DNA of 64,000 nucleotides. It comes from Methanocaldococcus vulcanius M7 (lineage in GTDB: Archaea; AGJL01; Methanococci; Methanococcales; Methanocaldococcaceae). The position numbers and the translations under genes are program-made. This document shows positions 1-9,810 of the stretch, in pieces; position 1 is the stretch's first letter; every line of letters starts with the position of its first letter. The stretch is from the NCBI RefSeq assembly GCF_000024625.1, contig NC_013407.1:186001-250000 (forward strand), written 5' to 3'. The notes under the pieces were generated by a model, which was given only the letters and a program-made list of their open reading frames with translations, had not been told where the DNA came from and ran no database searches.

Positions 1-180
1 GTAATACCCAAGGTTATTAATTTTAATTATTAATTTTCATTAAATTTTATTAAATTAAATCAAAAATAACTAAAAACAGTAGAACAAACGTTTAATAATA
101 TGTTTAATAAATATTTTCGTAAATATTGATCACCACATCAGAGAGTTGCTTAGATTATGATAAACTATTTGGTGGACTTG

Positions 181-966
181 ATGAATTTTTTATTATTTGT
201 TCCGATTTTAGTGATAATAGGATTTATTATAGGAATTTTTGGAAGCTTGCTTGGAATTGGTGGAGGTTTTTTAGTAGCTCCTGTTTTAACATTTATCTTT
301 GATTATTTTGGAATTCCTGATGGTATAAAGTTCGCAGTTGGAACATCTTTGTTAGTAGTTTTTATAAATTCTATAATATCAATATTCAGGCATTCGAGAA
401 TTAGAAATATAAATTGGAAAGCATCTTTAATCGTTGGATTAACAAGTTTGATATTTTCATATTTAAGTGGTATGTTAGTTGTTCATTTTATTGCATCTAA
501 TATTTTAAAAAAGATATTTGGGGTTTTTTTAATAGTAAACTCGATATATTTAGCAAAATCCCAACATATTGATAAAATTAAAGAGAGAGAAGAAAAAATA
601 GTTCATTTTATTTTTTGTGGAGTTGTAGCAGGGTTCTTATCTGGGCTTTTTGGTATTGGTGGAGGTATTGTGATAATTCCTTTATTAACATTAATCAAGT
701 ATCCAATAAAAAGAGCCACTTTAATATCAATAAGTGCAGTTCCTATAACATCCCTTGGAGGGCTCATCTCCTATTTAACTGCAAATACGAATGAGTATAT
801 ATATAATATTGGATATGTTTCTGTTCCAATAGCTTTGATAATAGCGGTTCCTATCCTCTATTCCTCAAAGTTAGGAATAAAAATAAGCCAAGTTATTGAA
901 CCAAAGCATTTAAGATCAGTTTTAAGTGCAATACTTGGAGTTATTGGGGTTGTGATGCTTCTTTAA
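181..966 (+). CDS. TauE/SafE-type membrane permease (sulfite exporter family)
   Basis: This is a 261-residue polytopic membrane protein of the TauE/SafE (former DUF81) family, which exports small sulfur-containing or organic anions; the substrate cannot be read from sequence. It has two homologous halves, each opening with a glycine-rich GIGGG motif near residues 22-26 and 160-165, as the family does. I chose the ATG at 181 rather than the in-frame ATG at 157. GGTGG at 171-175 sits five bases before 181, and the alternative has no clear binding site. The gene runs convergently into hypB, and the two coding regions overlap by 26 bp. The 180 bases upstream are A+T-rich and hold no other gene. 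Confidence 0.85.
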   Translation: MNFLLFVPILVIIGFIIGIFGSLLGIGGGFLVAPVLTFIFDYFGIPDGIKFAVGTSLLVVFINSIISIFRHSRIRNINWKASLIVGLTSLIFSYLSGMLVVHFIASNILKKIFGVFLIVNSIYLAKSQHIDKIKEREEKIVHFIFCGVVAGFLSGLFGIGGGIVIIPLLTLIKYPIKRATLISISAVPITSLGGLISYLTANTNEYIYNIGYVSVPIALIIAVPILYSSKLGIKISQVIEPKHLRSVLSAILGVIGVVMLL

Positions 967-1615
967 TGCTCTTTTCAATAAAGTCCAAGACCTCATCAAA
1001 TCCCTCCATCGTTTTTAAACTTAGTAAAACAACCTTTGCATTAGGATTTATCTTTTTAGCATCTTCTTTCATTTTATTTACATCAGCTCCAACTGCCTCA
1101 GCCAGATCAACTTTATTTATGATAATTAGATCTGCCGTTCTCATTATTTCAGGATGTTTTTCTATTGTATCATCCCCCTCGGTTGTTGAAACTACAACAA
1201 TTCTTTTATGAGTTCCTAAGTCAAAATCAGCAGGACAGATTAAATTCCCAACATTCTCAATGAATAAAAGATCTATTTCATCCAAATTTAGATCCTCTAA
1301 CGCATGCCCTACTAAGTGAGCATCTAAGTGGCATTCTTTTCCAGTGTTTAGGGGAATCACTTTTGCCCCATGTTTTTCCATTCTCTCAGCATCAAACTTT
1401 GCTATAACATCTCCAGCAATGCAGGCAATTTTATACTTATCTTTTAAGTTATCGATTAATTTTTCAATCAACAAGGTTTTTCCGCTACCGATAGCTCCCA
1501 TAAAGTCGAAGGCAACTACTCCATGTTTATTTAAAAGTTTTCTGTTTTTATCTGCCAATCTTTTATTTGCCTTTAATATGTCTTTTGCAACTTCTAAAAC
1601 ACCAACTAAATGCAT
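941..1615 (-). CDS. hypB: Hydrogenase nickel-insertion GTPase HypB
   Basis: HypB is the SIMIBI-class GTPase that, with HypA, delivers nickel to the large subunit of [NiFe] hydrogenases in the cytoplasm. The 224-residue protein has the P-loop GAIGSGKT (40-47), the family metal and switch motif GKECHLDA with Cys95 and His96, Cys127 in ENVGNLICP, and the guanine-specificity motif NKVD (167-170). It lacks the histidine-rich N-terminal nickel store of some bacterial HypBs, which is usual in archaea. GGTGA lies four bases before the ATG at 1615. It sits 16 bp downstream of the KH protein gene on the same strand and may be co-transcribed with it. Confidence 0.96.
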   Translation of the reverse strand: MHLVGVLEVAKDILKANKRLADKNRKLLNKHGVVAFDFMGAIGSGKTLLIEKLIDNLKDKYKIACIAGDVIAKFDAERMEKHGAKVIPLNTGKECHLDAHLVGHALEDLNLDEIDLLFIENVGNLICPADFDLGTHKRIVVVSTTEGDDTIEKHPEIMRTADLIIINKVDLAEAVGADVNKMKEDAKKINPNAKVVLLSLKTMEGFDEVLDFIEKSIKEASQPQ

Positions 1616-1631
1616 TTTATCACCCTAAAAC

Positions 1632-2282
1632 TTAATTTTCTTCTTCATTTTCCATATCATCATAATTTGGGTTCATCTTCTCATATAACTCATCAACTTC
1701 ATTCTTTTTCTTCCAAAGCTCAAAATTGGCTCTTTTAATTTTTTGTCGCTCTCTTTCTAAGAATTTGTATGTTTTTGCATGAGAAGCCCCTCTTAGAAGC
1801 ATTTCTACCGCTTCTTTGGCCACTTGAACCGGTTCATGCTCCCCAACTATTGCGACGGTTTTTCCATAAACCGAAACATTTGCTCCGGTTAAACCTTCAA
1901 TATACCTTCTTGATTTTCCCTCTTTACCGATAACTCTCCCTTTTAATCTTCTTAAACTATTTTCAGAGCTCGCATAGTCCTCAATGTCTATAATTTCTAA
2001 AACATAATCATCGCTAACTAATCTTAAAGCGATTTCTGGATTAAATCCCCTTCCAATAGCTCTAACTATATCCTTCGCTTTCCAAACTGCCAGTTGGTCT
2101 TTCTGCTTATCTGTTCCATATATGGTTACAGTTCCATCTTCGTCAATTTCCAATTTAACACCTAACTCTTCCTCAATAGCTTTTTTAACACTTCCTTTTT
2201 TACCAATTAGAACTCCTATTCTATCTTTTGGAATTTTTAAAATCTCTATATTTTTGTCCTGTCCAACGTTTCCAAAGACCAT
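1632..2282 (-). CDS. KH-domain RNA-binding protein (Pno1/Dim2-like)
   Basis: This 216-residue protein has two KH RNA-binding modules. The first GxxG loop is GKKG near residue 27 and the second is GKEG near residue 120, in VIGKEGKSRRYIEGLTG. The double-KH layout and the last part, GASHAKTYKFLERERQ, match archaeal relatives of eukaryotic Pno1/Dim2. Those proteins act in maturation of the small-subunit rRNA 3' end and are linked to aIF2-alpha. The tail is acidic. The ATG at 2282 is preferred over the one at 2291 because GGTGA lies five bases upstream of it. Its neighbours Rio1 and aIF1A also act on the small subunit, so a role in 30S assembly is a reasonable inference. Confidence 0.9.
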   Translation of the reverse strand: MVFGNVGQDKNIEILKIPKDRIGVLIGKKGSVKKAIEEELGVKLEIDEDGTVTIYGTDKQKDQLAVWKAKDIVRAIGRGFNPEIALRLVSDDYVLEIIDIEDYASSENSLRRLKGRVIGKEGKSRRYIEGLTGANVSVYGKTVAIVGEHEPVQVAKEAVEMLLRGASHAKTYKFLERERQKIKRANFELWKKKNEVDELYEKMNPNYDDMENEEEN

Positions 2283-2410
2283 AATTATCACCGAAGATTT
2301 AATTTTTAATATATGTCAATATAAATTTAAGATTTAAGGAGATTATTTAAATTTTAATTTTAATTTTTAATTTGATTTCTGGATTTTAATGTTAATTTAA
2401 AGATTTTAAA

Positions 2411-3259
2411 TTATAGTTGTTTAATCATTGCCTCATCTATTGGATTTATGTCTTTTCCGGTTATATAGGTGTATAAATTTTTATAATTGCAATTAACTTT
2501 CTTTCTTTTAAAGAAATTACACACATTTATACAGTCCCTAATTAGTAGCGGTTGGGATAGAGGATGTTGAGTTATAACACTTTGAGAAAAATCTATAAAG
2601 ATCGGCTCGTTGTCTTTAATTAATATATTATATTCGCTTAAATCTCCATGGATCAGCTCTCCTTCTTCGTAGAGTTTTTTCATACTTTCTTTAATTGTTT
2701 TAAAGCATTTTTCCCAATCTAAATTCTGCACATCTTTAAGTTTTGGAGCAGGAACTCCTCTATGCCCCACAAAATCCATAACTAATATATTTTCTCTTCT
2801 TAATCTTGCCTTTGGAGCGTTTATTATCTCAGACGCTCTTTTTAGATTTCTAAATTCTTTTTCAACCCACGCGTGGATGATCTGTCTTCTACTGCTCTTT
2901 CTTAAATGGAATCTTGGGTCTCCTTGTATATACTTGCTCATTGTTTTGAAATCACATGTAGCAACTCTGTAAACTTTAACTGCTCTGTAAAATTTTCCTT
3001 TTCTTGCTTTAAAAACAACTGCTTCTTTCCCAGAGTTAACTATTCCTACAAATTCAGTTATATGCTTTCCTACAAGTAATCTAAACAAGTTCATCAATGT
3101 TCTTTTATCAAAAACCTCATTAGCTGTTTTCAATTCCTCTAAAAATTTTTTTTCTTTTTCCAAAATTTCTTTTTGATACTGTTTGTCAAGTTTTATCTCT
3201 TCTTCCTCGCTGATCAATTCGTAAAATTCATTATTAGATGATTTAGCTATGACAATCAC
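2411..3259 (-). CDS. rio1: Rio1-type serine protein kinase
   Basis: Rio1 is an atypical protein kinase/ATPase required for late maturation of the small ribosomal subunit. The protein (282 residues from GTG) has the glycine-poor ATP loop with SGKEAVVFKA, the catalytic loop LIHGDLSEYNIL with the RIO-signature Asp and Asn, and the metal-binding IFIDFSQSV. An N-terminal helical region of about 60 residues precedes the kinase fold, as in other Rio1 proteins. The start is uncertain. The GTG at 3259 lies inside the only ribosome binding site (GGGTGAT), and an in-frame ATA at 3250 sits at the usual five-base spacing from GGTGA. A 20-bp palindrome overlapping a TATA-like box lies about 85 bp upstream. 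Confidence 0.93.
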   Translation of the reverse strand: MIVIAKSSNNEFYELISEEEEIKLDKQYQKEILEKEKKFLEELKTANEVFDKRTLMNLFRLLVGKHITEFVGIVNSGKEAVVFKARKGKFYRAVKVYRVATCDFKTMSKYIQGDPRFHLRKSSRRQIIHAWVEKEFRNLKRASEIINAPKARLRRENILVMDFVGHRGVPAPKLKDVQNLDWEKCFKTIKESMKKLYEEGELIHGDLSEYNILIKDNEPIFIDFSQSVITQHPLSQPLLIRDCINVCNFFKRKKVNCNYKNLYTYITGKDINPIDEAMIKQL

Positions 3260-3344
3260 CCAGATTTTAATTTTACTGGATTTTTGTTTACGACCTATTA
3301 CTTTAAAATAACATGAAAATTTAAAAATTTAATTTAATATTTTT

Positions 3345-3364
3345 ATATGCCTAATTAGGCATAT
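3345..3364. promoter_or_regulatory. 20-bp perfect palindrome over a TATA-like box upstream of rio1
   Basis: The sequence reads ATATGCCTAATTAGGCATAT and is a perfect dyad. On the minus strand its left end merges with a TATA-like run (CATATAAAAATATT, about 3336-3349), which would direct transcription toward rio1 with a leader of about 60 bases. It lies in the 283-bp gap between rio1 and aIF1A. A repressor operator for rio1 is the simplest reading. A hairpin after the aIF1A gene is possible but it is about 180 bp beyond that stop. Confidence 0.5.
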
Positions 3365-3542
3365 TTAATATTATGACGACAAATATTAACTAAATAATTA
3401 ACCAATTAACTGACATTAAGTAATCATTCAAATATATTGTAATATATTGTAATTCATACTTAAAATTATTATATTAAAAATTATATTTATAATTAAATAT
3501 TAACAGATATTTAAAGATCTTAAAAGACCTTATTAAAAGGCC

Positions 3543-3851
3543 TTAAAGTATATCATTTAAGAATCCTTTTCTTTTGAGCCATTCAACTTGTGTTTTCGTG
3601 TATCTCCAAATAATATCGCACTTCTGGTCTCCTTGCACATCCCATGGCTTTACAATAACGACATCTCCTTCTCTTATCCAGATCCTATTTTTCAACCTTC
3701 CTGGAATTCTGCCCATTCTTGTTTTTCCATCTAAACATCTAACTCTAACCCTACTTGCTCCTAACATTTGCTCTATTATTCCTAAAATCTCATTTTCATC
3801 TTTTCTTGGAATTCTTACCCTAACCTGTTGTTCTTGTTGTTGTCCTACCAT
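3543..3851 (-). CDS. eif1A: Translation initiation factor aIF1A
   Basis: aIF1A binds the A site of the 30S subunit and helps place initiator tRNA. The 102-residue protein is a single S1/OB-fold domain, with [23 protein letters not shown] and [16 protein letters not shown] as its recognisable strands. A short unstructured basic and glutamine-rich N-terminus ([16 protein letters not shown]) precedes it. Length is normal for the archaeal family. The ATG at 3851 has GGTGA five bases upstream. The gene is transcribed toward rio1 but with a long gap, so it probably has its own terminator. Confidence 0.96.
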   Translation of the reverse strand: MVGQQQEQQVRVRIPRKDENEILGIIEQMLGASRVRVRCLDGKTRMGRIPGRLKNRIWIREGDVVIVKPWDVQGDQKCDIIWRYTKTQVEWLKRKGFLNDIL

Positions 3852-4066
3852 TTTTTCACCGATAAATAAGTGTTTTTATTATTTTTATTTTAATATTTAT
3901 TTTATAATTGCAAATGTTTTGATCATCTGTTTTTGACAGTTAGTTATACCTCAAATTGTGTTTCGATCGATAAATGTTTCTAACGTTTCTTCAACATTTA
4001 TTTTATATTTTCCTTTCTATATATTCTTTGTGTTAAAGGTTTTTGAATATTTTTTAGGGTGAGAGT

Positions 4067-5161
4067 ATGATAACTAAAAAAGAAGCGGTAGATTTTCTAA
4101 ACTCATCATCAACTGAGAATATCTTGGATATGTTGTCTAAAATAAGCAAAAAAGGAACACATGAAAAAGATAGAAGGAGATGCATAACCTATTCAAAAAA
4201 TGTATTTATTCCTCTTTCAAAATGGTGTAGAAATAAGTGTGGCTATTGTATTTTTAGAGAGGATAAACCAAAATTGATGAAACCATCTGAGGTTAAAGAG
4301 ATCATTTTGAGAGGAGATAAACTTGGATGTAGGGAAGCGTTATTTACATTTGGAGAAAATGTGGATGAAAACGAAAAAATTAAAGAACAATTAAGATCTA
4401 TGGGTTTTGATAACATTTTAGAGTATCTATACTACTTAGAGGATTGGACGTTAAATAACTCCTCCCTATTACCACATACGAATTGTGGAATTTTAAGTTA
4501 TGAAGAGTTAAAGATGTTAAAAGAGGTTAACGCGTCTATGGGTTTAATGTTAGAAAATGTTTCGGAGAGGTTGATGAATACAATAGCTCACAAATACAGT
4601 CCAGGAAAAGATCCAAGATTAAGAATAGAGATGATAGAAAATGCAGGGAAGTTAAAGATCCCTTTCACAACTGGATTGTTGATTGGAATAGGGGAGACAA
4701 ATGAGGAGATCGTTGAGTCGTTATTTGCGATAAGAAAAATATATAAAAAGTATGGCCATATCCAAGAAGTGATAATTCAGAATTTTAGGGCTAAGAAAGG
4801 CATTCCAATGGAAAATTTTAAGGAACCATCTCCTGTAAAGATGTTAAAGGTCATTATTTTGGCAAAACTTATACTTGATGATATTTCCATTCAAATTCCT
4901 CCAAACTTAAATAGGGAAACGGGACAGTTATTTTTATTGGCAGGAGTTGATGATTGGGGAGGGATTTCTCCACTAACAAAGGACTATGTAAATCCAGAGG
5001 CAGAGTGGCCAGAAGTTGAAGAATTGAGAAGATGGACTGAGGAGTTGGGTTTAGAGTTGAAGATGCGACTTCCAGTTTATGATAAGTATATAAGTAGAGA
5101 ATGGCTCAGTGAAAAAGTTTATGAAAAGATTAAAATAGACATTTTAAAAGATCAGAGATAG
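4067..5161 (+). CDS. cofG: CofG, 7,8-didemethyl-8-hydroxy-5-deazariboflavin synthase subunit
   Basis: CofG is a radical SAM enzyme. With CofH it builds the Fo chromophore of coenzyme F420 from tyrosine and a pyrimidine precursor, which is essential for methanogenesis. The 364-residue protein carries the cluster-binding motif CRNKCGYC (Cys54, Cys58, Cys61). It also shows the CofG-specific stretch [16 protein letters not shown] and a C-terminal segment with [18 protein letters not shown]. The ATG at 4067 follows GGTGA by four bases. No cofH is in the window, so the two subunits are encoded apart. The 3' end overlaps the convergent carrier gene by about 10 bp. Confidence 0.96.
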   Translation: MITKKEAVDFLNSSSTENILDMLSKISKKGTHEKDRRRCITYSKNVFIPLSKWCRNKCGYCIFREDKPKLMKPSEVKEIILRGDKLGCREALFTFGENVDENEKIKEQLRSMGFDNILEYLYYLEDWTLNNSSLLPHTNCGILSYEELKMLKEVNASMGLMLENVSERLMNTIAHKYSPGKDPRLRIEMIENAGKLKIPFTTGLLIGIGETNEEIVESLFAIRKIYKKYGHIQEVIIQNFRAKKGIPMENFKEPSPVKMLKVIILAKLILDDISIQIPPNLNRETGQLFLLAGVDDWGGISPLTKDYVNPEAEWPEVEELRRWTEELGLELKMRLPVYDKYISREWLSEKVYEKIKIDILKDQR

Positions 5162-6066
5162 ATGTAGTTCCACACTGCAATAACAATAAACGAAAGCACT
5201 GTTGTAATGAATATGGAAGAGGCGATCATTTTAATATCCAACTCATAGAGCGTCCCTAAAACAAGAGTCATCATGGCTGAGGGCATTGAACTCTCAACTA
5301 AAACAACGTTTCTGTCTAATCCATACACATTAAGTATGTTTGAAAGTGTAAACGCAATACTTGGAGAAACAAGAAAACGGAATATTGAAGCCACAATACC
5401 CCAAAAAACTCCGAATTTTAATGCTCTTGGGGATAAAGATAGTCCAAGGGACATCATAATAAGAGGAACTGTTGCAGATGATAAATAATTTAATGATTTT
5501 AATATGAAATTTGGGAGATAACTCAATTTAAATCCAAGAAATACTAATATTACAGTAGATATTCCAGTTATAAGTGGAGGGAACTTTATCATCTCTTTTA
5601 ATACGTTTTTTCCCTTTCCTTTTCCAAATTTTATCCCAATATAGGTTCCCAATAACATGGTTGCAAAAACCCCTCCTAAATCGCAAAATATTGCTCTTGC
5701 TAAGCCAGTATAGCCAAACATTCCTAAGATCACAGGATAACCTAAAAAACCAGTATTTCCAAGCATAGACACCAATATCAAAGATCCGAGTTTATTGTTT
5801 TCTAATTTAAAAATGTATTTTCCAGTTATAAATGCCAAGATTCCTACAATAAAACAGCAGACAAAAATTATAATCGGTAATTTTAAAAATTCAAATATTT
5901 GTGAAGGAGCAACGTTCTTTAAAATTGTTAAAAAGATAGTTGAAGGCATAGTTGCGTAGATAACGATATTATTTAAGATTTTTGCATCCTCTTCTTTTAA
6001 AATATTAAAAATTTTTAAAATATATCCAGTTAGAATCAAAACTAAAACGATCAAAACCACATCCAT
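5152..6066 (-). CDS. Auxin-efflux-carrier-family (AEC) membrane transporter
   Basis: This 304-residue membrane protein of the AEC family (PF03547) has about ten hydrophobic segments in two five-helix halves. Family motifs include [18 protein letters not shown] in the first half and [19 protein letters not shown] in the second; these correspond to the crossed helices of the transport site. In prokaryotes such proteins move malate, malonate or related carboxylates; the substrate here is unknown. I chose the ATG at 6066, one base after the coaD stop codon, over the in-frame GTG at 6075. The tight junction suggests co-transcription with coaD. Confidence 0.85.
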   Translation of the reverse strand: MDVVLIVLVLILTGYILKIFNILKEEDAKILNNIVIYATMPSTIFLTILKNVAPSQIFEFLKLPIIIFVCCFIVGILAFITGKYIFKLENNKLGSLILVSMLGNTGFLGYPVILGMFGYTGLARAIFCDLGGVFATMLLGTYIGIKFGKGKGKNVLKEMIKFPPLITGISTVILVFLGFKLSYLPNFILKSLNYLSSATVPLIMMSLGLSLSPRALKFGVFWGIVASIFRFLVSPSIAFTLSNILNVYGLDRNVVLVESSMPSAMMTLVLGTLYELDIKMIASSIFITTVLSFIVIAVWNYIYL

Positions 6067-6067
6067 A

Positions 6068-6538
6068 CTAACCACTTAACGTTCTCTTTAAATTTCCTTC
6101 TTCATCAATCTCTCCCGACCTTATTCTCGTAGTTGAAATTGGTTTTCCATTTTTTGCCAACACCCTATTGAATACTACTATATCAATTGGTTTTAAACCT
6201 TTTTTTATCCTTAATTTATTTATTTTTTCTGCATTTTTTACTGTCTCTTCTGTAACAACTATAATATCATAATCCTCCTCTACGGCATCACCATATGCAT
6301 TATCTATTATTTTTATTTCATAATCTGCATTGACCTCATCTAAAAACTTTTTTAAATTGCTTATCCTTGTTTTTAGATCGTTTATTTGATGTTTTTTATA
6401 TTTTTTTGCAAATTCATCGCTTGTTATTCCAACAGTGAGCTTTCCTAATGATGATGAAAACTTTAACAACTCCTTATGCCCTCTATGCAGTATATCAAAC
6501 GTTCCTCCGACCACAACTTTTAATTTTTTCTTTTTCAT
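6068..6538 (-). CDS. coaD: Phosphopantetheine adenylyltransferase, archaeal type
   Basis: This enzyme transfers AMP from ATP to 4'-phosphopantetheine to give dephospho-CoA in coenzyme A synthesis. The 156-residue cytidylyltransferase-fold protein shows the nucleotidyltransferase motif [12 protein letters not shown] near the N-terminus (HxGH class) and ISTTRIRSG near the C-terminus, the equivalent of the ISSTxxR motif. It belongs to the archaeal/eukaryotic PPAT group rather than the bacterial CoaD group. The ATG at 6538 was chosen over 6547 because GAGATG is correctly spaced ahead of it. It is followed immediately by the AEC carrier gene and preceded within 40 bp by ksgA. Confidence 0.92.
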   Translation of the reverse strand: MKKKKLKVVVGGTFDILHRGHKELLKFSSSLGKLTVGITSDEFAKKYKKHQINDLKTRISNLKKFLDEVNADYEIKIIDNAYGDAVEEDYDIIVVTEETVKNAEKINKLRIKKGLKPIDIVVFNRVLAKNGKPISTTRIRSGEIDEEGNLKRTLSG

Positions 6539-6577
6539 AGAAAGCATCTCTCATTTTATTTTTTTATTCTCTACTTA

Positions 6578-7402
6578 TCATTTATCATCATGTAAATGCA
6601 GAAATCGGTAGAGTTCATTTGACAGAAATACAAACTCTCCAACAGATAGTTTAAAAACTTTATTTTCAATTAAAGAACCAATTTTTTCTTTTTCAGAAAA
6701 TTTTATTAATATCTTTTTCATCTCTTCCTTTGAATAGCCAAGTTCTTTCGAAGAATCGATCAGTGCCTTTCTAACAGATTTATTCCTATGTTGAAATACA
6801 GCCCTTAAAAAATTATCGAAGAAGATTTCATTTTCTATTTGATATTTATTCTTATTGAGTTTTATTTTTATAAGGGCAGAGTGAATCTTTGGTTTTGGAT
6901 GAAAAGCAGTTGGGGGGACTTTTGTTATAAATTCAACATCTGCTCTTGATTGCACCGCCACACTTAACCTTCCATAATCCTTCGTTCCTTCCTTAGCTAC
7001 CATTCTCTTAGCAAACTCATACTGATACATCAAAACAGCCAAATCAAAGCCCTTTTTTATTAGTTTAAAAGTTATAGGAGAAGATATTTGATATGGAAGA
7101 TTAGCAATAACCTTATTGAAATCTAACGTGTTTAAATCAACTTTCAATGCATCATTCCAGATAATTTCTATATTGTTATAGTTTTCTTTTAATTTGTTAG
7201 CATAGGACTCTAAACTCTTATCTATCTCAATAACATAAACCTTTTTAGCATGTTTAGCTAACTCCTCTGTTAAAATTCCTTTTCCTAAGCCAATCTCTAA
7301 GACAATATCATCCTTTGTTAAATTTGCGGATTCCACTGCCTTATTAACAAAATTTTTGTCTATTAAAAAACACTGCCCTAATTTTTTCTTTGGTTTAAAC
7401 AT
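6578..7402 (-). CDS. ksgA: 16S rRNA dimethyladenosine transferase KsgA/Dim1
   Basis: KsgA dimethylates two adjacent adenosines in the terminal helix of 16S rRNA late in 30S assembly. The protein is 274 residues from the ATG at 7402, the start that matches the family ([16 protein letters not shown]). It has SAM-binding motif I ([14 protein letters not shown]) and the catalytic [10 protein letters not shown], followed by the small C-terminal helical domain that contacts rRNA. Translation from 7429 would add an atypical nine-residue extension without a better binding site. It is the upstream member of a probable ksgA-coaD-AEC run. Confidence 0.95.
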   Translation of the reverse strand: MFKPKKKLGQCFLIDKNFVNKAVESANLTKDDIVLEIGLGKGILTEELAKHAKKVYVIEIDKSLESYANKLKENYNNIEIIWNDALKVDLNTLDFNKVIANLPYQISSPITFKLIKKGFDLAVLMYQYEFAKRMVAKEGTKDYGRLSVAVQSRADVEFITKVPPTAFHPKPKIHSALIKIKLNKNKYQIENEIFFDNFLRAVFQHRNKSVRKALIDSSKELGYSKEEMKKILIKFSEKEKIGSLIENKVFKLSVGEFVFLSNELYRFLHLHDDK

Positions 7403-7480
7403 TATTTCACTCTGCAAATCAATATACAAAAATTAAATAGATATTATTCAAAATTATTTAAATTTATAAATAAGATCCTC

Positions 7481-8332
7481 TTAGCACAATCTTAAAAACT
7501 CTTTTATAGCGTTTCTCATAACCTCAACATTTGGCTCCACTCCCGTCCATATCTTAAAAGCTACTGCACCTTGATGAATTAGCATTCCCAACCCGTTTAT
7601 GGCCTTTGCATTTGCTTTTTTTGCTTCTTTTAATAAAACGGTCTCTAAAGGGTTATATACCAGATCCATAACTACCATATCCTCTCTTAACTTATCTGCT
7701 TTAACTATTGGTTCAACATCCACATTTGGATACATCCCTATTGGTGTAGCGTTAATAACTATATCAACATCACTCAGATCTACATTTAAGTCGCTAAATT
7801 TTACCTCCTCACCAAATTTTTTATTTAATTTTTCTGCAATTTCCTTTGCTAAATTTTTAGCTTTTTCTATGGTTCTGTTTGCGATTATTATCCTGTTGTT
7901 TTTTGCTAATTCAAACGCCACGGCTCTTCCAGCCCCTCCTGCACCATAAACTACAATATTTTTTCCTTTAACCTCTCCGATCTCTTCCTCAAGTGCCCTT
8001 CTTGCTCCTATACCATCAGTATTATATCCAATTGCTTTACCATTATCTATCTTTACTGTATTTACTGCTCCGATTAATTTTGCATCTTTATCAATTTCAT
8101 CTAAATATTTCATAACTTCAATCTTATGCGGAATTGTTATATTAAATCCAACAATTCCAAGAGATTTGGCTCCTTTTATTGCATCTCCTAAGTGCTCGGG
8201 AAGAACATCAAACGCAACATAAACATAATTTAGTTTTTTGTCTTTAAAAGCAGTATTATGCATTATTGGAGAGAAAGAATGTTCAACCGGATGACCTATC
8301 AACCCTACAACTTTTGTTTTAGCATTTATCAT
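7481..8332 (-). CDS. aroE: Shikimate dehydrogenase
   Basis: AroE reduces 3-dehydroshikimate to shikimate with NADPH in aromatic amino acid synthesis. The 283-residue protein contains the substrate-binding HSFSPIMHN and NITIPHK (catalytic Lys), the nucleotide-binding GAGGAGRA, the phosphate-binding NRTIEKA, and the C-terminal GLGMLIHQGAVAFKIW. Length is standard. GAGGGA lies shortly before the ATG at 8332. No other shikimate-pathway gene is next to it. It is separated from ksgA by 78 bp, which probably contains its terminator and the ksgA promoter. Confidence 0.96.
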   Translation of the reverse strand: MINAKTKVVGLIGHPVEHSFSPIMHNTAFKDKKLNYVYVAFDVLPEHLGDAIKGAKSLGIVGFNITIPHKIEVMKYLDEIDKDAKLIGAVNTVKIDNGKAIGYNTDGIGARRALEEEIGEVKGKNIVVYGAGGAGRAVAFELAKNNRIIIANRTIEKAKNLAKEIAEKLNKKFGEEVKFSDLNVDLSDVDIVINATPIGMYPNVDVEPIVKADKLREDMVVMDLVYNPLETVLLKEAKKANAKAINGLGMLIHQGAVAFKIWTGVEPNVEVMRNAIKEFLRLC

Positions 8333-8555
8333 ACTTTCCCTCGCAAAACTTTTTTATGTTTTTTCTTTTTTATTATCTATCTTTTCAATAGTTTACCTCT
8401 GTTGTAATTAAAAAGTGAAATTATCAAAAATTAGAATTAATTAATTCTGATAAAGGTAATATTATATTCATAAAATAAACACTATAAATGTGGCAAATAA
8501 GATAAAACAAAAAGTTGAGATTTTTCTACCAATATATTTTTATATTTTATTTTCA

Positions 8556-9140
8556 TTATTTTTTATTGATCAACTTCACAACCTCAGCAACCTTTTTACC
8601 TAAATTTCTTGCAGTTTCTAATCCAATTGTATCGTTTTTACAGTCCTCTGGGGACTTTCCAACGCCAGTTCCTCCATAGTGAGCTGTTGGATCGCTGTCT
8701 CCAACAACTATACTTGCATGTATTAAGAAAAAGTTATGTATCTGTTGAATAGTTGTTTCTTGACCTCCATTTCTACTGGCTCCGACTGCTATTGCTCCAC
8801 CAACTTTATTTTTTAGTTGGAATCCGATCCTTAAAGGTCTTGATCTATCCATTAGCATTTTTAACTGAGCGGAGACACCCCCAAAGTAAACGGGGGATCC
8901 TAATATGATTCCATCTGCTTCTTTCATTTTTTCCAATATTTCTTCAACATCATCGATTATTGGACATTTTCCTTCTTCTTTACATAGATTACATCCGATA
9001 CATGGATTTAGTTCTTTATTTGCGAGGGAGATGAACTCAACATCAATTCCTTCATTTTCAATTACTTTTAGAGCTTCCTTGACGAGTAAGGTGGTATTTC
9101 CTTCTGGTCTTGGACTTCCGCTTATTCCAATTACTTTCAT
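8556..9140 (-). CDS. Iron-sulfur flavoprotein (Isf family, NADPH-dependent FMN reductase fold)
   Basis: This 194-residue flavodoxin-fold protein has the phosphate loop SGSPRPEGNT and the FMN-contacting GSPVYFGGVSAQLK. Its four close cysteines (Cys47, Cys50, Cys53, Cys59; CX2CX2CX5C) form the compact [4Fe-4S] motif that defines methanogen Isf proteins. Isf enzymes pass electrons from ferredoxin to FMN and can reduce O2 or peroxide, so a redox-stress role is likely, by family. The ATG at 9140 is preferred to 9152 because GGTGA is five bases upstream. A small regulator gene lies about 180 bp upstream on the same strand and could control it. Confidence 0.9.
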   Translation of the reverse strand: MKVIGISGSPRPEGNTTLLVKEALKVIENEGIDVEFISLANKELNPCIGCNLCKEEGKCPIIDDVEEILEKMKEADGIILGSPVYFGGVSAQLKMLMDRSRPLRIGFQLKNKVGGAIAVGASRNGGQETTIQQIHNFFLIHASIVVGDSDPTAHYGGTGVGKSPEDCKNDTIGLETARNLGKKVAEVVKLINKK

Positions 9141-9317
9141 AATCCTCACCACGAATTGTTCATATTATAAATTTTCCGATTTTTAAGGTGTTCAATTTGC
9201 AACTAATTTTTGTATTTTTATATTATTTTGATATTATTTTAACGTTAACATTCCCATAGTATTATTGTAATTTTTTATGTATTAAGTGTAATTTTATTCC
9301 AATAACAATATAACGCT

Positions 9318-9695
9318 TCATATTTGACTATTATTGCACCTATTCTCTTTGAAATAATTTAACCATTTTTTAACATTACTATACCACTCATCCAGCAGTT
9401 CTTCCATAATCTCTCCTACTTTATCTAACTCAACCGCACTATATATATATTTATAACCAACTGTCTCAGTTATTTTTTTTCTGTTTACTAATCCACAGTT
9501 CATTAAACTCCTCAAAGCTTTTTGAACAGTGGTTCTATCCCTATTAACTCTCTCAGCAACATCTAACACACTACCTTCTCCATTTTCCAGTAGGTCGAAA
9601 TATATCCTTATTTCAATTTCTTGTAATCCTAAAATACACCTCATCAAATCTTCAATAGTAAACTTCTTTAATCTATCAAGAATAAACTCATTCAT
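9318..9695 (-). CDS. Winged-helix transcriptional regulator, TrmB/MarR-like
   Basis: This 125-residue protein is dominated by one winged helix-turn-helix domain. Residues about 20-85 include LQEIEIRIYFDLLENGEGSVLDVAERV followed by the recognition helix region RDRTTVQKALRSLMNCGLV. This resembles the TrmB/MarR superfamily and a group of archaeal regulators in which the wing carries a Lys-Lys pair (NRKKITE). A C-terminal helix probably dimerises. There is no ligand domain. The ribosome binding site is weak (GTGGTATA before the ATG at 9695). The neighbouring iron-sulfur flavoprotein gene is a possible target by proximity only. Confidence 0.8.
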   Translation of the reverse strand: MNEFILDRLKKFTIEDLMRCILGLQEIEIRIYFDLLENGEGSVLDVAERVNRDRTTVQKALRSLMNCGLVNRKKITETVGYKYIYSAVELDKVGEIMEELLDEWYSNVKKWLNYFKENRCNNSQI

Positions 9696-9810
9696 TATAC
9701 CACAATTTCTCTTTATTTTATTATTTTAAATATTGCAATACATAATATCATAAAAATTACAAAAGTGTTAATGTAGAGACGCTAATTATTAACTGTTTAT
9801 TAATTACATA

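Noticed and set aside
966-1211. 81-residue plus-strand frame opposite hypB
   Set aside because: It is the antisense shadow of hypB, whose motifs are unmistakable, and it has no ribosome binding site.
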